A stretch of 5,506 nt of DNA. Source: Limnohabitans sp. (GTDB taxonomy: Bacteria > Pseudomonadota > Gammaproteobacteria > Burkholderiales > Burkholderiaceae_C). The stretch's first letter is position 1; each line of letters starts with the position of its first letter. Below are positions 1-5,506 of the stretch, in pieces. The stretch spans positions 1 through 5,506 of the forward strand of contig JACDQO010000019.1 in the NCBI GenBank assembly GCA_015657605.1. The letters run 5' to 3'. The notes under the pieces were generated by a model. It saw only the letters and a program-made list of their open reading frames with translations. It did no database searches and was not told the DNA's origin. The position numbers and the translations under genes are program-made.

Positions 1-737
1 AAGCAGGTCTACCACCTGTTCCAGTTCATCGAGAAATTGCTCAAAGAGTTGCCCGCCAGCGAAACAGGCCCTACGCTGGCCGACCATGGCGCGGGCAAGT
101 CGTATCTGGGCTTCATCATTTACGACCTGTTTTCAAGGCGCTGGGTCAGGGCACGATCTACGGCATCGAGACCCGCAGCGAACTGGTGGCCTCGTCTCAA
201 GCCCTGGCCCAGCGGCTGGGCTTTGAGCGCATGCAGTTCCTCAACCTGAGCGTAGCCGAATCGGCGCACAGCGACGCGCTGCCTGGGCAGATCGACGTGG
301 TCACCGCGCTGCACGCCTGCGATACCGCCACCGATGACGCCATCGCTTTCGGCCTGCAAAAGAAAGCCAAGTTCATGGTGCTGGTGCCTTGCTGCCAGGC
401 CGAGCTGGCCCGGGCGCTCAACCAGAACAAGGCGCTCAATTTGCAGCGCACGCCTTTGGCCGAGTTGTGGCGGCACCCCCTGCACACCCGCGAAGTGGGC
501 AGCCAACTCACCAACGTGCTGCGTTGCCTGTACTTGGAATCCCAGGGCTACGCAGTCACCGTGACCGAGCTGGTGGGCTGGGAGCACAGCATGAAGAACG
601 AGCTCATCTTGGCCAAGTACACCGTCCAGAAAAAACGTGCATCCGGTGAGCGCCTGTTGGCGCTGCTGCAGGAGTTTGGCGTGCAAGCGCTGATGGGGGC
701 GCGTTACCCGCTGGTGTTGAACACAGCAGCGGGATGA
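1..737 (+). pseudogene. SAM-dependent methyltransferase (Methyltransf_32-like), 5' partial, frameshifted
   Basis: The gene enters from the left edge, so its N-terminus is missing. Bases 1-132 are read in frame 1 and bases 132-737 in frame 3; joined, they give about 245 residues of one coherent protein. Visible parts are a motif I-like ADHGAGKSYL (joined residues 27-36) for S-adenosylmethionine binding, an acidic strand-2 end YGIETR (54-59), LHACDTATDDAI starting at residue 104, and VPCCQ (129-133). This order resembles the Methyltransf_32 type of class I methyltransferase; the methyl acceptor is unknown. The break lies in the run CTGTTTTCAAG (127-137), where one extra T would restore YDLFFKALGQG. 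Either the gene is a recent pseudogene or the sequence lacks one base. Nothing upstream is visible, so promoter and operon cannot be judged. Family assignment is fairly sure; the functional state is not. Confidence -1.
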
Positions 738-763
738 TCGAGTACCACTGACAAGGGCTTGAG

Positions 764-787
764 CAGCGGGTCAGAGTTGGCCCGCTG
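764..787. terminator. Hairpin between convergent genes, possible bidirectional terminator
   Basis: CAGCGGG (764-770) pairs perfectly with CCCGCTG (781-787). A G-U pair and one more G-C pair extend the stem to nine pairs around a six-base loop. It lies between the methyltransferase stop (737) and the stop of the - strand solute-binding-protein gene (807), where a shared terminator is expected. No clear T-run follows on either strand, so intrinsic termination is uncertain. This is the only structure seen in the 738-806 gap. Confidence -1.
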
Positions 788-806
788 TCTCGATCAAGAC
801 CGCTCT

Positions 807-1781
807 TTATTCCGCTTCGATTTTTGCGTCGCGAATCGCTTTGGCCCATTTGGCGGTTTCCAGCCTGTTGCGCTGGGCCAAAGCTTCGGGTGTGCCCGGA
901 GCGGTTTCAAAGCCGATGGCCGAAAACCTCTCGATGATGTCCTTGTCGGCGACCGCCGTGTTGAGGGCTCGGTTCAAGCGTGTGATCACATCGGGTGGCG
1001 TGCCGGCCGGGGCGAACAGCGCGAAATAGGCGATCAACTCGTAATCCTTGAGGCCCAGCGCTTCGTTGACGGTGGGCAACTCGGGGATGGCCTTGGAGCG
1101 CTGCATCGAGGTCACGGCCAAGCCGCGGATCTTGCCCGCTTTGACCTGGGGCAGCATGACCGCAAAGTCGGCCGTGAACAGATTCACCTGTCCGCCGATC
1201 AGGTCGGTCATGGCGGCAGGACCGCTCTTGTAGGGCACATGGGTCATCTCGATGCCCGCCATGCTTTGCAGCATTTCGGTGGACACGCGCTGCGAGGTGC
1301 TGGCGCTGGCAAAGGTCAATTGGGTGGGCTTGGCCTTGGCCGCAGCCACCAACTCCCGCAAGTTCTTGACGGGCACATCGTTGTTGACCGCCACGATCAG
1401 CGGCACCGAACCAATGTAACCAATCGGCGCGAAAGCGGTGTCCTGGTCATAGGGCAGTTTTTTCATCAGGCTTTTGAGGGCCGCGTTGGTGCTGTTGGTG
1501 CCCACCATGATGGTGTAACCGTCCGGGGTCGATTTGGCCAACGCATCGGCGCCCAGCATGCCGTTCACGCCCGCACGGTTTTCGATGATGATGGGCTGGC
1601 CAAGCACCTCAGACATTTTCTGTGTGAAGGCTCTGCCAATCTGGTCGGTCGCACTGCCGGCTGCAAAGGGCACGATGGCTTTGATGGGCTTGTTGGGGTA
1701 GGCCTGGGCCAGTGCCTGAGAGGCCACAAGGCCGAGGCCCAAAGCGGCAGACAACAAAGTGGCAATGCGCAAACGTTTCAT
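807..1781 (-). CDS. Tripartite tricarboxylate transporter (Bug/TctC family) periplasmic solute-binding protein
   Basis: The 324-residue product is the normal length for Bug/TctC extracytoplasmic binding proteins, which capture small organic acids or related ligands in the periplasm. Residues 1-27 form a Sec signal peptide: basic MKRLR, a hydrophobic core, then ALAQA, with likely cleavage before YPNKP. The mature N-terminus carries the family signature KAIVPFAAGSATD (34-46), followed by GQPIIIENRAG (61-71), PDGYTIMVGT (86-95), HVPYKSGPAA (181-190) and IPELPTVNEALG (232-243). The ATG at 1781 is chosen over an in-frame ATG at 1808 because GGAG lies five bases upstream and the signal peptide then begins correctly. 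It is the last gene of a three-gene operon, 23 bases after the AtuA-like partner gene. No TctA/TctB membrane genes are in the window, so it may be an orphan binding protein, as is common in Burkholderiales. The ligand is unknown. Confidence -1.
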   Translation of the reverse strand: MKRLRIATLLSAALGLGLVASQALAQAYPNKPIKAIVPFAAGSATDQIGRAFTQKMSEVLGQPIIIENRAGVNGMLGADALAKSTPDGYTIMVGTNSTNAALKSLMKKLPYDQDTAFAPIGYIGSVPLIVAVNNDVPVKNLRELVAAAKAKPTQLTFASASTSQRVSTEMLQSMAGIEMTHVPYKSGPAAMTDLIGGQVNLFTADFAVMLPQVKAGKIRGLAVTSMQRSKAIPELPTVNEALGLKDYELIAYFALFAPAGTPPDVITRLNRALNTAVADKDIIERFSAIGFETAPGTPEALAQRNRLETAKWAKAIRDAKIEAE

Positions 1782-1786
1782 GGGGT

Positions 1787-1790
1787 CTCC
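1787..1790 (-). promoter_or_regulatory. Ribosome binding site of the tctC-type gene
   Basis: GGAG on the - strand sits five bases before the ATG at 1781. It decides the start against the ATG at 1808, which overlaps the upstream stop codon as ATGA and would add nine residues ahead of the signal peptide. Confidence -1.
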
Positions 1791-1804
1791 ATTGTGTAAA
1801 AAAA

Positions 1805-2107
1805 TCATTCAATCACAAATGTCAGCAGGTGTGCACTCAGGCATTTCCCGTGGGCGTCCAAGGCCAGTGAGCGGGTCACGCCTCCGCCCAGCGCGTTGTG
1901 CATGACAAAGTTGAGCGCGCCCAGTTGGGGCAGGGCGTAGCGTTCCACCGGACCGTGCACCGTGCCTGCAAAGTGGGCTTGCACGCGTTCGGCGCTCAGG
2001 TGTTGTTCCAGCAAGGCAAAGTCTTTTTTGTCGTAAGCAATCACCGACAAGGTGGACCGGTTGCCTTTGTCCCCGGTGCGGGTGTGGGCGATGTCGCGCA
2101 GCCGCAT
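1805..2107 (-). CDS. AtuA-like small partner protein (AtuA C-terminal, ferredoxin-fold-like domain)
   Basis: This 100-residue protein begins MRLRDIAHTRTGDKGN and contains HNALGGGVTRSL (70-81). Both are hallmarks of the small domain that is either fused to the C-terminus of long AtuA (DUF1446) proteins or encoded as a separate gene directly after them. It is the stand-alone form here: its ATG follows the atuA stop (TGA at 2111-2109) by one base, and AAGGA lies seven bases upstream inside the end of atuA, so translation is probably coupled. The product is expected to be cytoplasmic and to act with AtuA. No biochemical role is established from sequence, and no catalytic residues can be named with confidence. 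The frame is intact, with no signal peptide or membrane segment. Family assignment is confident; function is not. Confidence -1.
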   Translation of the reverse strand: MRLRDIAHTRTGDKGNRSTLSVIAYDKKDFALLEQHLSAERVQAHFAGTVHGPVERYALPQLGALNFVMHNALGGGVTRSLALDAHGKCLSAHLLTFVIE

Positions 2108-2108
2108 G

Positions 2109-3469
2109 TCAGAGTCCTTCGGCGTTGAGCAGCACGGTGCTGGTGTGCACGGATTCGCGGGGCATGAGCACGGCCGCCGCAGCGATCACTTCGCGCACCG
2201 ATCGGGTGGCACCTCCGCCGCCGGCTGGGCCGTTGGTGTAAAGCGCTTCGACTTCTTGGGCCACATGCTGGGCCTGCTTCAAGCTGGGCACGCGCAGTGC
2301 CACGCGGGCGCGCACTTCGACGGGTTCTGCCCTGTCAGCGGGTGAGGCGTTTGGCCCGAAGATGGCGTTCACGCCGATCAGGTCGTAGCGGCTCTCGAAT
2401 TCACCGTAACCAGCATCGGTCAGGCGCTCGCGCACCACGTCGAGCGCCAGTTGGCCCCGTGCTTGCGCGCCCGGTCCGGCGTAGCTCATCTGCCCTTCAC
2501 CGATGAAGCCGTCGCGGTAACCCAGCGTGACCTTGATCGTGTCGGTTCGGGGATGGCCCTGGCCGCCCATGACCTGCACGCGGTCTTGTCCTTGTTGGTT
2601 CAAGACCACTTGAGAAAAATCAGCCACCACATCAGGCTGCAGGTAGCGCGCCGGGTTCTCGATTTCATACAGCAGTTGCTCGGTGCAGGTGGCTACTGTC
2701 ACGCAGCCGCCCGATCCCGCCACTTTGGTGATGACCGCATCACCCGAGGCACTGACTTCGGCCAGCGGAAAGCCTAGCCGCGCCAGATCCGGCACGTCTT
2801 TGTGGCCCGGGTCGGCAAAGTAGCCGCCCGTGATTTGCCCAGCGCATTCGAGCAAATGCCCGACCAGCACACCTTTGCCCAAGCGCGTCCAGTCGTCAGC
2901 GGCCCAGCCAAAGTGGTGCACCAAGGGGGCCAAAAACAGCGCCGGGTCGGCCACGCGCCCGGTGATGATGACCTGCGCATCGGATTGCAGCGCGGGCAGC
3001 AAGGCTTCGGCGCCCAAGTAGGCATTGGCTGAGATCAGTTGAGTGTGCAGATCGCCAAGGGTCTGGGTGGATTCGAGCACAGGCAAAGCCAAACCCGTTT
3101 GCGTCAAAGTGGCCAGAACATCGTCGCCCAGCACCACCGCCACTTTGACTTGGGGCAAGCCCAATTCACGGGCTACGGCCAACACCGCGTGCCCGGCCTG
3201 CAGGGGGTTGGCCGCGCCCATGTTGCTGATGATCCGGGTGCCCTGGCGTATGCACGCGGGCAACAACGCCGCATGCGGGCCTCCAGCATCGCGTCAAAGC
3301 CTGAAGCCGGGTCTTTGGAGCGTTCAAGCTGCGCCAGAGCAATCGTGCGTTCGGCCAGGCACTCGAAGACCAGGTAATCCAACTGGCCTTTTTCGGCCAA
3401 CTCCAAGGCAGGCGGAATGCGGTCGCCGGCGTAGCCTGCACCAGCACCGATGCGGAGGGTTGTTTTCAT
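2109..3469 (-). pseudogene. atuA-like: Acyclic terpene utilization AtuA family protein (DUF1446), frameshifted
   Basis: Joining two - strand frames gives a full-length protein of about 453 residues. Residues 1-68 (3469-3267) begin MKTTLRIGAGAGYAGDR and include LDYLVFECLAERT, the conserved AtuA N-terminus. Residues 69-453 (3266-2109) carry ISNMGAANP (82-89), ITGRVADP (169-176), GHLLECAGQITGGYF (204-218) and GSGGCVT (252-258). The frames meet at ATGCGGCGTTGTTGCCC, where one missing base separates MRR from LLPAC. Apart from this the gene has no stops and keeps its motifs, so the lesion is either very recent or a sequence error. AtuA was named from the Pseudomonas acyclic-terpene cluster, but its exact reaction is unsettled, and no other terpene genes are visible here. 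The start at 3469 fits the family N-terminus, although no strong Shine-Dalgarno precedes it; an in-frame ATG at 3520 is a weaker alternative. It is the first gene of the operon with the small partner and the binding protein. Confidence -1.
2115..2119 (-). promoter_or_regulatory. Ribosome binding site of the small AtuA-like gene
   Basis: AAGGA on the - strand lies inside the last codons of atuA, seven bases before the ATG at 2107. It supports that start and translational coupling across the one-base gap. Confidence -1.
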
Positions 3470-3530
3470 GCCATCAGCATAAGCAAAACAGGCCCAAGCC
3501 TCTGTCGCCTTGGCTTTCATCGGGATCAAA

Positions 3531-3555
3531 TTAATTGGGGTCAGATCCCAATTAA
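3531..3555 (+). repeat. Left REP-like palindrome
   Basis: Perfect 9-bp arms TTAATTGGG (3531-3539) and CCCAATTAA (3547-3555) enclose a seven-base loop GTCAGAT. The whole 25 bp is the exact reverse complement of the copy at 4319-4343. It lies 27 bases upstream of the transposase ATG and 61 bases from the atuA start, so it could influence either gene. Confidence -1.
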
Positions 3556-3571
3556 ACTGGCGTTTTCTATC

Positions 3572-3576
3572 GGGAG
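3572..3576 (+). promoter_or_regulatory. Ribosome binding site of the transposase gene
   Basis: GGGAG lies six bases before the ATG at 3583 and supports that start. No convincing -35/-10 pair was identified for this gene. Confidence -1.
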
Positions 3577-3582
3577 TTCTCC

Positions 3583-4278
3583 ATGGCCCGCCAACCCCGC
3601 CTCACCGTTGCCGCTTACCCGCACCATGTCATTCAGCGAGGCAACGACCGCCAGCCCATCGTGCGCGATGACGCGGACCGTGAGCGTTTACTCGGTCTCT
3701 GGCAAGAGCATGCGCAAACTTTCAAGGTGGCCATCCATGCCTATGTGATCATGGACAACCATTTCCATTTGCTGCTCACCCCCGAAACCGACGATGGCCT
3801 TCCGCAGATGATGCAGGCGGTGGGTCGGGCCTATGTGCGCTACTTCAATTTACGGCATCAGCGCACCGGCACCTTGTGGGAAGGGCGCTACCGCAGTAAC
3901 TTGATTGAGAGTGAGCGCTATCTTTTGGCATGCATGGTCTACATCGACCTGAACCCGGTTCGGGCGGGCATGGTGCAGCAGCCCGCCGACTTCAAATGGT
4001 CCAGCCACAGGCACTGTATTGGGCAGGTGAGCGCCAAATGGGTGACCCCGCACGCCCTGTTTTGGGGCCTGGGCAACACGCCATTTGCCCGTGAGGCGGC
4101 TTATGCCGAGCTGGTGCAGACAGGTCTGTCCCAGCGCGAAAAAGAACAGCTGACCCAAAGCGCCTTGTCGGGCTGGGCGCTGGGTTCGGCCGATTTTGTG
4201 GAGGGCTTGCAGACCAGCACCCAGCGACGCTTGGTGCCGGGCAAGGCGGGGCGGCCATCCAAAAAGTCCTTGGATTGA
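3583..4278 (+). CDS. REP-associated tyrosine transposase (RAYT), Y1/HUH superfamily
   Basis: The 231-residue protein has an intact frame. Its N-terminus, PRLTVAAYPHHVIQRGNDRQ (5-24), is the typical opening of Y1_Tnp RAYT proteins. The HUH metal-binding motif is NHFHLLL with His60 and His62. GTLWEGRYRSNLI (96-108) and VYIDLNPVRAGMV (119-131) follow; Tyr120 aligns by eye with the catalytic Tyr115 of Escherichia coli RAYT, so all nuclease residues appear present. It should cleave single-stranded hairpin DNA through a covalent tyrosine link. About 85 residues follow the core, ending in a basic tail GRPSKKSLD; such C-terminal extensions are common in the longer RAYT group. The gene is bracketed by palindromes that are its probable recognition sites. 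Family assignment is very confident; activity and mobility are inferred. It has no evident functional tie to gltB or the atu operon. Confidence -1.
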   Translation: MARQPRLTVAAYPHHVIQRGNDRQPIVRDDADRERLLGLWQEHAQTFKVAIHAYVIMDNHFHLLLTPETDDGLPQMMQAVGRAYVRYFNLRHQRTGTLWEGRYRSNLIESERYLLACMVYIDLNPVRAGMVQQPADFKWSSHRHCIGQVSAKWVTPHALFWGLGNTPFAREAAYAELVQTGLSQREKEQLTQSALSGWALGSADFVEGLQTSTQRRLVPGKAGRPSKKSLD

Positions 4279-4294
4279 ATCTGTCCCCAATTAA
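4279..4294 (+). repeat. Partial third copy of the palindrome after the transposase stop
   Basis: ATCTGTCCCCAATTAA matches the loop and 3' arm of the right palindrome (4328-4343) at 15 of 16 bases, in the same orientation, and starts immediately after the TGA. Its 5' arm is missing. Its CCCAATTAA (4286-4294) is perfectly complementary to the TTAATTGGG arm at 4319-4327, which allows an alternative hairpin with a 24-base loop. Confidence -1.
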
Positions 4295-4318
4295 ATGAGA
4301 GTTATGTCAAAAGAAAAA

Positions 4319-4343
4319 TTAATTGGGATCTGACCCCAATTAA
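4319..4343 (-). repeat. Right REP-like palindrome
   Basis: Arms TTAATTGGG (4319-4327) and CCCAATTAA (4335-4343) enclose ATCTGAC. It is the inverted, base-for-base identical partner of the left palindrome. On the - strand the hairpin is followed by TTTTTCTTTT (4318-4309), so it resembles a weak intrinsic terminator for transcripts running from the gltB side toward the transposase. It ends five bases before the predicted gltB -35 box. Confidence -1.
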
Positions 4344-4348
4344 AAAGT

Positions 4349-4377
4349 TTGGCATGGATGCTGCTGTGCACTACACT
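4349..4377 (+). promoter_or_regulatory. Predicted sigma70-type promoter of gltB
   Basis: TTGGCA (4349-4354, five of six to the -35 consensus) is separated by 17 bases from TACACT (4372-4377, four of six to the -10 consensus). Initiation would fall near 4384, giving a leader of about 27 bases to the gltB ATG. The position immediately upstream of gltB and outside the RAYT unit suggests this is the native promoter. The prediction is by eye; no operator sequence was recognised. Confidence -1.
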
Positions 4378-4400
4378 CGCCAATCTGCGTGAAAACCCTT

Positions 4401-4405
4401 AGGAG
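4401..4405 (+). promoter_or_regulatory. Ribosome binding site of gltB
   Basis: AGGAG lies five bases upstream of the ATG at 4411 and fixes the start of the glutamate synthase gene. Confidence -1.
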
Positions 4406-4410
4406 CGCCC

Positions 4411-5506
4411 ATGACTTCGGCCAGTGCAAAAGAACATTTCCAATCGACCGGTCTGTATGACCCCGCCAACGAGCACGATGCTTGCGGTGTTGGCTTTGTG
4501 GCCCACATCAAAGGGCACAAGACCCACGCCATCGTGACCCAGGCGCTCAAGATTTTGGAAAACCTGGACCACCGGGGTGCGGTGGGTGCGGACGCGCTCA
4601 TGGGCGACGGTGCCGGTATCCTGATCCAGCTGCCCGATGCGCTGTACCGCGACGAGATGGCCAAACAAGGTGTGGCCTTGCCCCCGTTTGGCGAATACGG
4701 CGTCGGCATGGTCTTCTTGCCCAAAGAACACGCCTCACGCATGGCTTGCGAGCAAGAGCTGGAGCGCGCCGTCAAGGCCGAAGGCCAAGTGGTGCTGGGC
4801 TGGCGAAATGTGCCCGTCAACCGCGACATGCCCATGTCGCCCACCGTGCGCGAAAAAGAGCCGGTCATGCGCCAGATCTTCATCGGCCGTGGTGCCGATG
4901 TGATCGTGCAAGACGCCTTGGAGCGCAAGCTGTACGTGATCCGCAAGACCGCCAGCGCTGCCATCCAGAATCTGCGCCTGACGCACAGCAACGAGTACTA
5001 CATCCCCAGCATGTCCAGCCGCACCGCGGTTTACAAAGGCTTGCTGCTGGCCGACCAAGTGGGCACCTATTACCTGGACCTGCAAGACGAGCGCTGCGTC
5101 TCGGCTTTGGGCCTGGTGCACCAGCGTTTCTCCACCAACACCTTCCCCGAGTGGCCATTGGCTCACCCCTACCGCTATGTGGCGCACAACGGCGAGATCA
5201 ACACCGTCAAGGGCAACTACAACTGGATGAAGGCCCGCGAAGGCGTGATGTCTTCGCCCGTGCTGGCCAATGACCTGCAAAAGCTCTACCCCATCAGCTT
5301 CGCCGGTCAGTCCGACACCGCCACCTTTGACAACTGCCTGGAACTGCTGACGATGGCGGGTTACCCCATCAGCCAGGCCGTGATGATGATGATCCCCGAG
5401 CCTTGGGAACAGCACACCACCATGGACGAGCGCCGCAAGGCCTTTTATGAATACCATGCTGCCATGCTCGAGCCATGGGACGGCCCCGCATCCATCGTGT
5501 TCACCG
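4411..5506 (+). CDS. gltB: Glutamate synthase (NADPH) large subunit, N-terminal part, 3' partial
   Basis: The frame is open for 365 codons and runs off the window; the full protein is normally about 1,500-1,600 residues. The large subunit releases ammonia from glutamine and uses it to turn 2-oxoglutarate into glutamate, with electrons supplied through the GltD small subunit. It is the cytoplasmic core of nitrogen assimilation. Only the class II glutamine amidotransferase domain is visible. Cys25 in HDACGVGF is the expected N-terminal nucleophile after removal of a 24-residue propeptide. Other conserved parts are LENLDHRGAVGAD (40-52), LVHQRFSTNTFPEWP (235-249), HNGEINTVKGN (259-269) and GQSDTATFDN (299-308). 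The synthase, FMN and iron-sulfur parts and the usual downstream gltD lie outside the window. No frameshift is seen in this part, in contrast to two genes to the left. The ATG is supported by AGGAG and a predicted promoter. Identification is very confident. Confidence -1.
   Translation, partial: MTSASAKEHFQSTGLYDPANEHDACGVGFVAHIKGHKTHAIVTQALKILENLDHRGAVGADALMGDGAGILIQLPDALYRDEMAKQGVALPPFGEYGVGMVFLPKEHASRMACEQELERAVKAEGQVVLGWRNVPVNRDMPMSPTVREKEPVMRQIFIGRGADVIVQDALERKLYVIRKTASAAIQNLRLTHSNEYYIPSMSSRTAVYKGLLLADQVGTYYLDLQDERCVSALGLVHQRFSTNTFPEWPLAHPYRYVAHNGEINTVKGNYNWMKAREGVMSSPVLANDLQKLYPISFAGQSDTATFDNCLELLTMAGYPISQAVMMMIPEPWEQHTTMDERRKAFYEYHAAMLEPWDGPASIVFT

Larger units (their letters stand above)
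3531..4343 (+). mobile_element. RAYT unit: Y1 transposase gene flanked by inverted palindromic repeats
   Basis: This 813-bp unit consists of a single transposase gene bounded by two identical 25-bp palindromic sequences in inverted orientation. It separates the divergent atuA and gltB genes; without it their start codons would be about 130 bp apart. No convincing target-site duplication is seen, as expected for the Y1 single-strand transposase superfamily. RAYT genes are usually fixed single-copy, domesticated transposases associated with REP-like palindromes, so this unit may be long resident rather than an active insertion sequence. The palindromes are taken as the boundaries, but the true ends are inferred. 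Confidence -1.

Noticed and set aside
127..137. Programmed -1 frameshifting to join the methyltransferase frames
   Set aside because: The run does not form an X XXY YYZ slippery heptamer in the starting frame, and no obvious downstream stimulatory structure was seen; a missing base is simpler. The same holds for the atuA break at 3260-3275.
120..686. Open - strand frame of 188 codons opposite the methyltransferase
   Set aside because: The + strand frames carry methyltransferase motifs; the antisense frame resembles no known protein.
759..1799. Long + strand open frame (346 codons) antisense to the solute-binding protein gene
   Set aside because: It mirrors the tctC-type gene, has low-complexity Gly/His/Arg-rich composition typical of antisense frames in GC-rich genes, and shows no recognisable domain.
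1782..1808. Alternative tctC-type start at 1808 overlapping the upstream stop as ATGA
   Set aside because: It would put nine residues ahead of a normal signal peptide and lacks the well-placed GGAG that precedes the ATG at 1781.
3531..4343. Palindromes as a CRISPR array or toxin-antitoxin operator
   Set aside because: There are only two full copies in inverted orientation around a transposase, with no spacer periodicity and no antitoxin-like gene.
3528..4346. AAA on both outer sides of the RAYT unit as a target-site duplication
   Set aside because: A three-base A run in an AT-rich boundary is expected by chance, and Y1 transposases do not normally create duplications.
4735..5457. Long - strand open frame (240 codons) within gltB, and a + strand 263-codon frame at 4482-5273
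   Set aside because: Both overlap the intact gltB frame, whose conserved amidotransferase motifs are unmistakable; they are shadows.

Overview
The window looks like a chromosomal segment of a betaproteobacterium, most likely a Comamonadaceae member (Burkholderiales). This is inferred from the high GC content, the tripartite-tricarboxylate (Bug/TctC) binding protein, the AtuA-family gene and the style of the GltB protein. No ribosomal marker is present, so the placement is an inference.

Layout: (1) Bases 1-737, + strand, hold the 3' part of a SAM-dependent methyltransferase gene. Its reading frame is broken by an apparent one-base deletion near base 130. (2) Bases 738-806 are a short convergent intergenic gap with a GC-rich hairpin. 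(3) Bases 807-3469, - strand, form a compact three-gene operon read from right to left: an AtuA-family (DUF1446) gene whose frame is broken near base 3267, a 100-residue AtuA-like partner domain protein starting one base after it, and a periplasmic TctC-type solute-binding protein. (4) Bases 3531-4343 are a self-contained REP-associated tyrosine transposase (RAYT, Y1/HUH family) unit. It is bounded by two identical 25-bp copies, in inverted orientation, of a 9-bp-arm palindrome, with a third partial copy directly after the transposase stop codon. (5) From base 4411 to the window end is the start of gltB, the glutamate synthase large subunit, with a good sigma70-like promoter directly after the right palindrome.

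How it fits together: the atu/tctC operon looks like a catabolic or uptake cassette, with a binding protein capturing an organic acid and AtuA-type proteins in its metabolism. The substrate cannot be read from the sequence. gltB is a housekeeping nitrogen-assimilation gene. The RAYT unit sits in what would otherwise be a roughly 130-bp divergent intergenic region between atuA and gltB.

No wholly new system is evident. The points most worth a second look are the RAYT unit with its mutually exclusive hairpins beside the gltB promoter, and two independent single-base-deletion frameshifts within about 3.2 kb, which may be real gene decay or sequence error.
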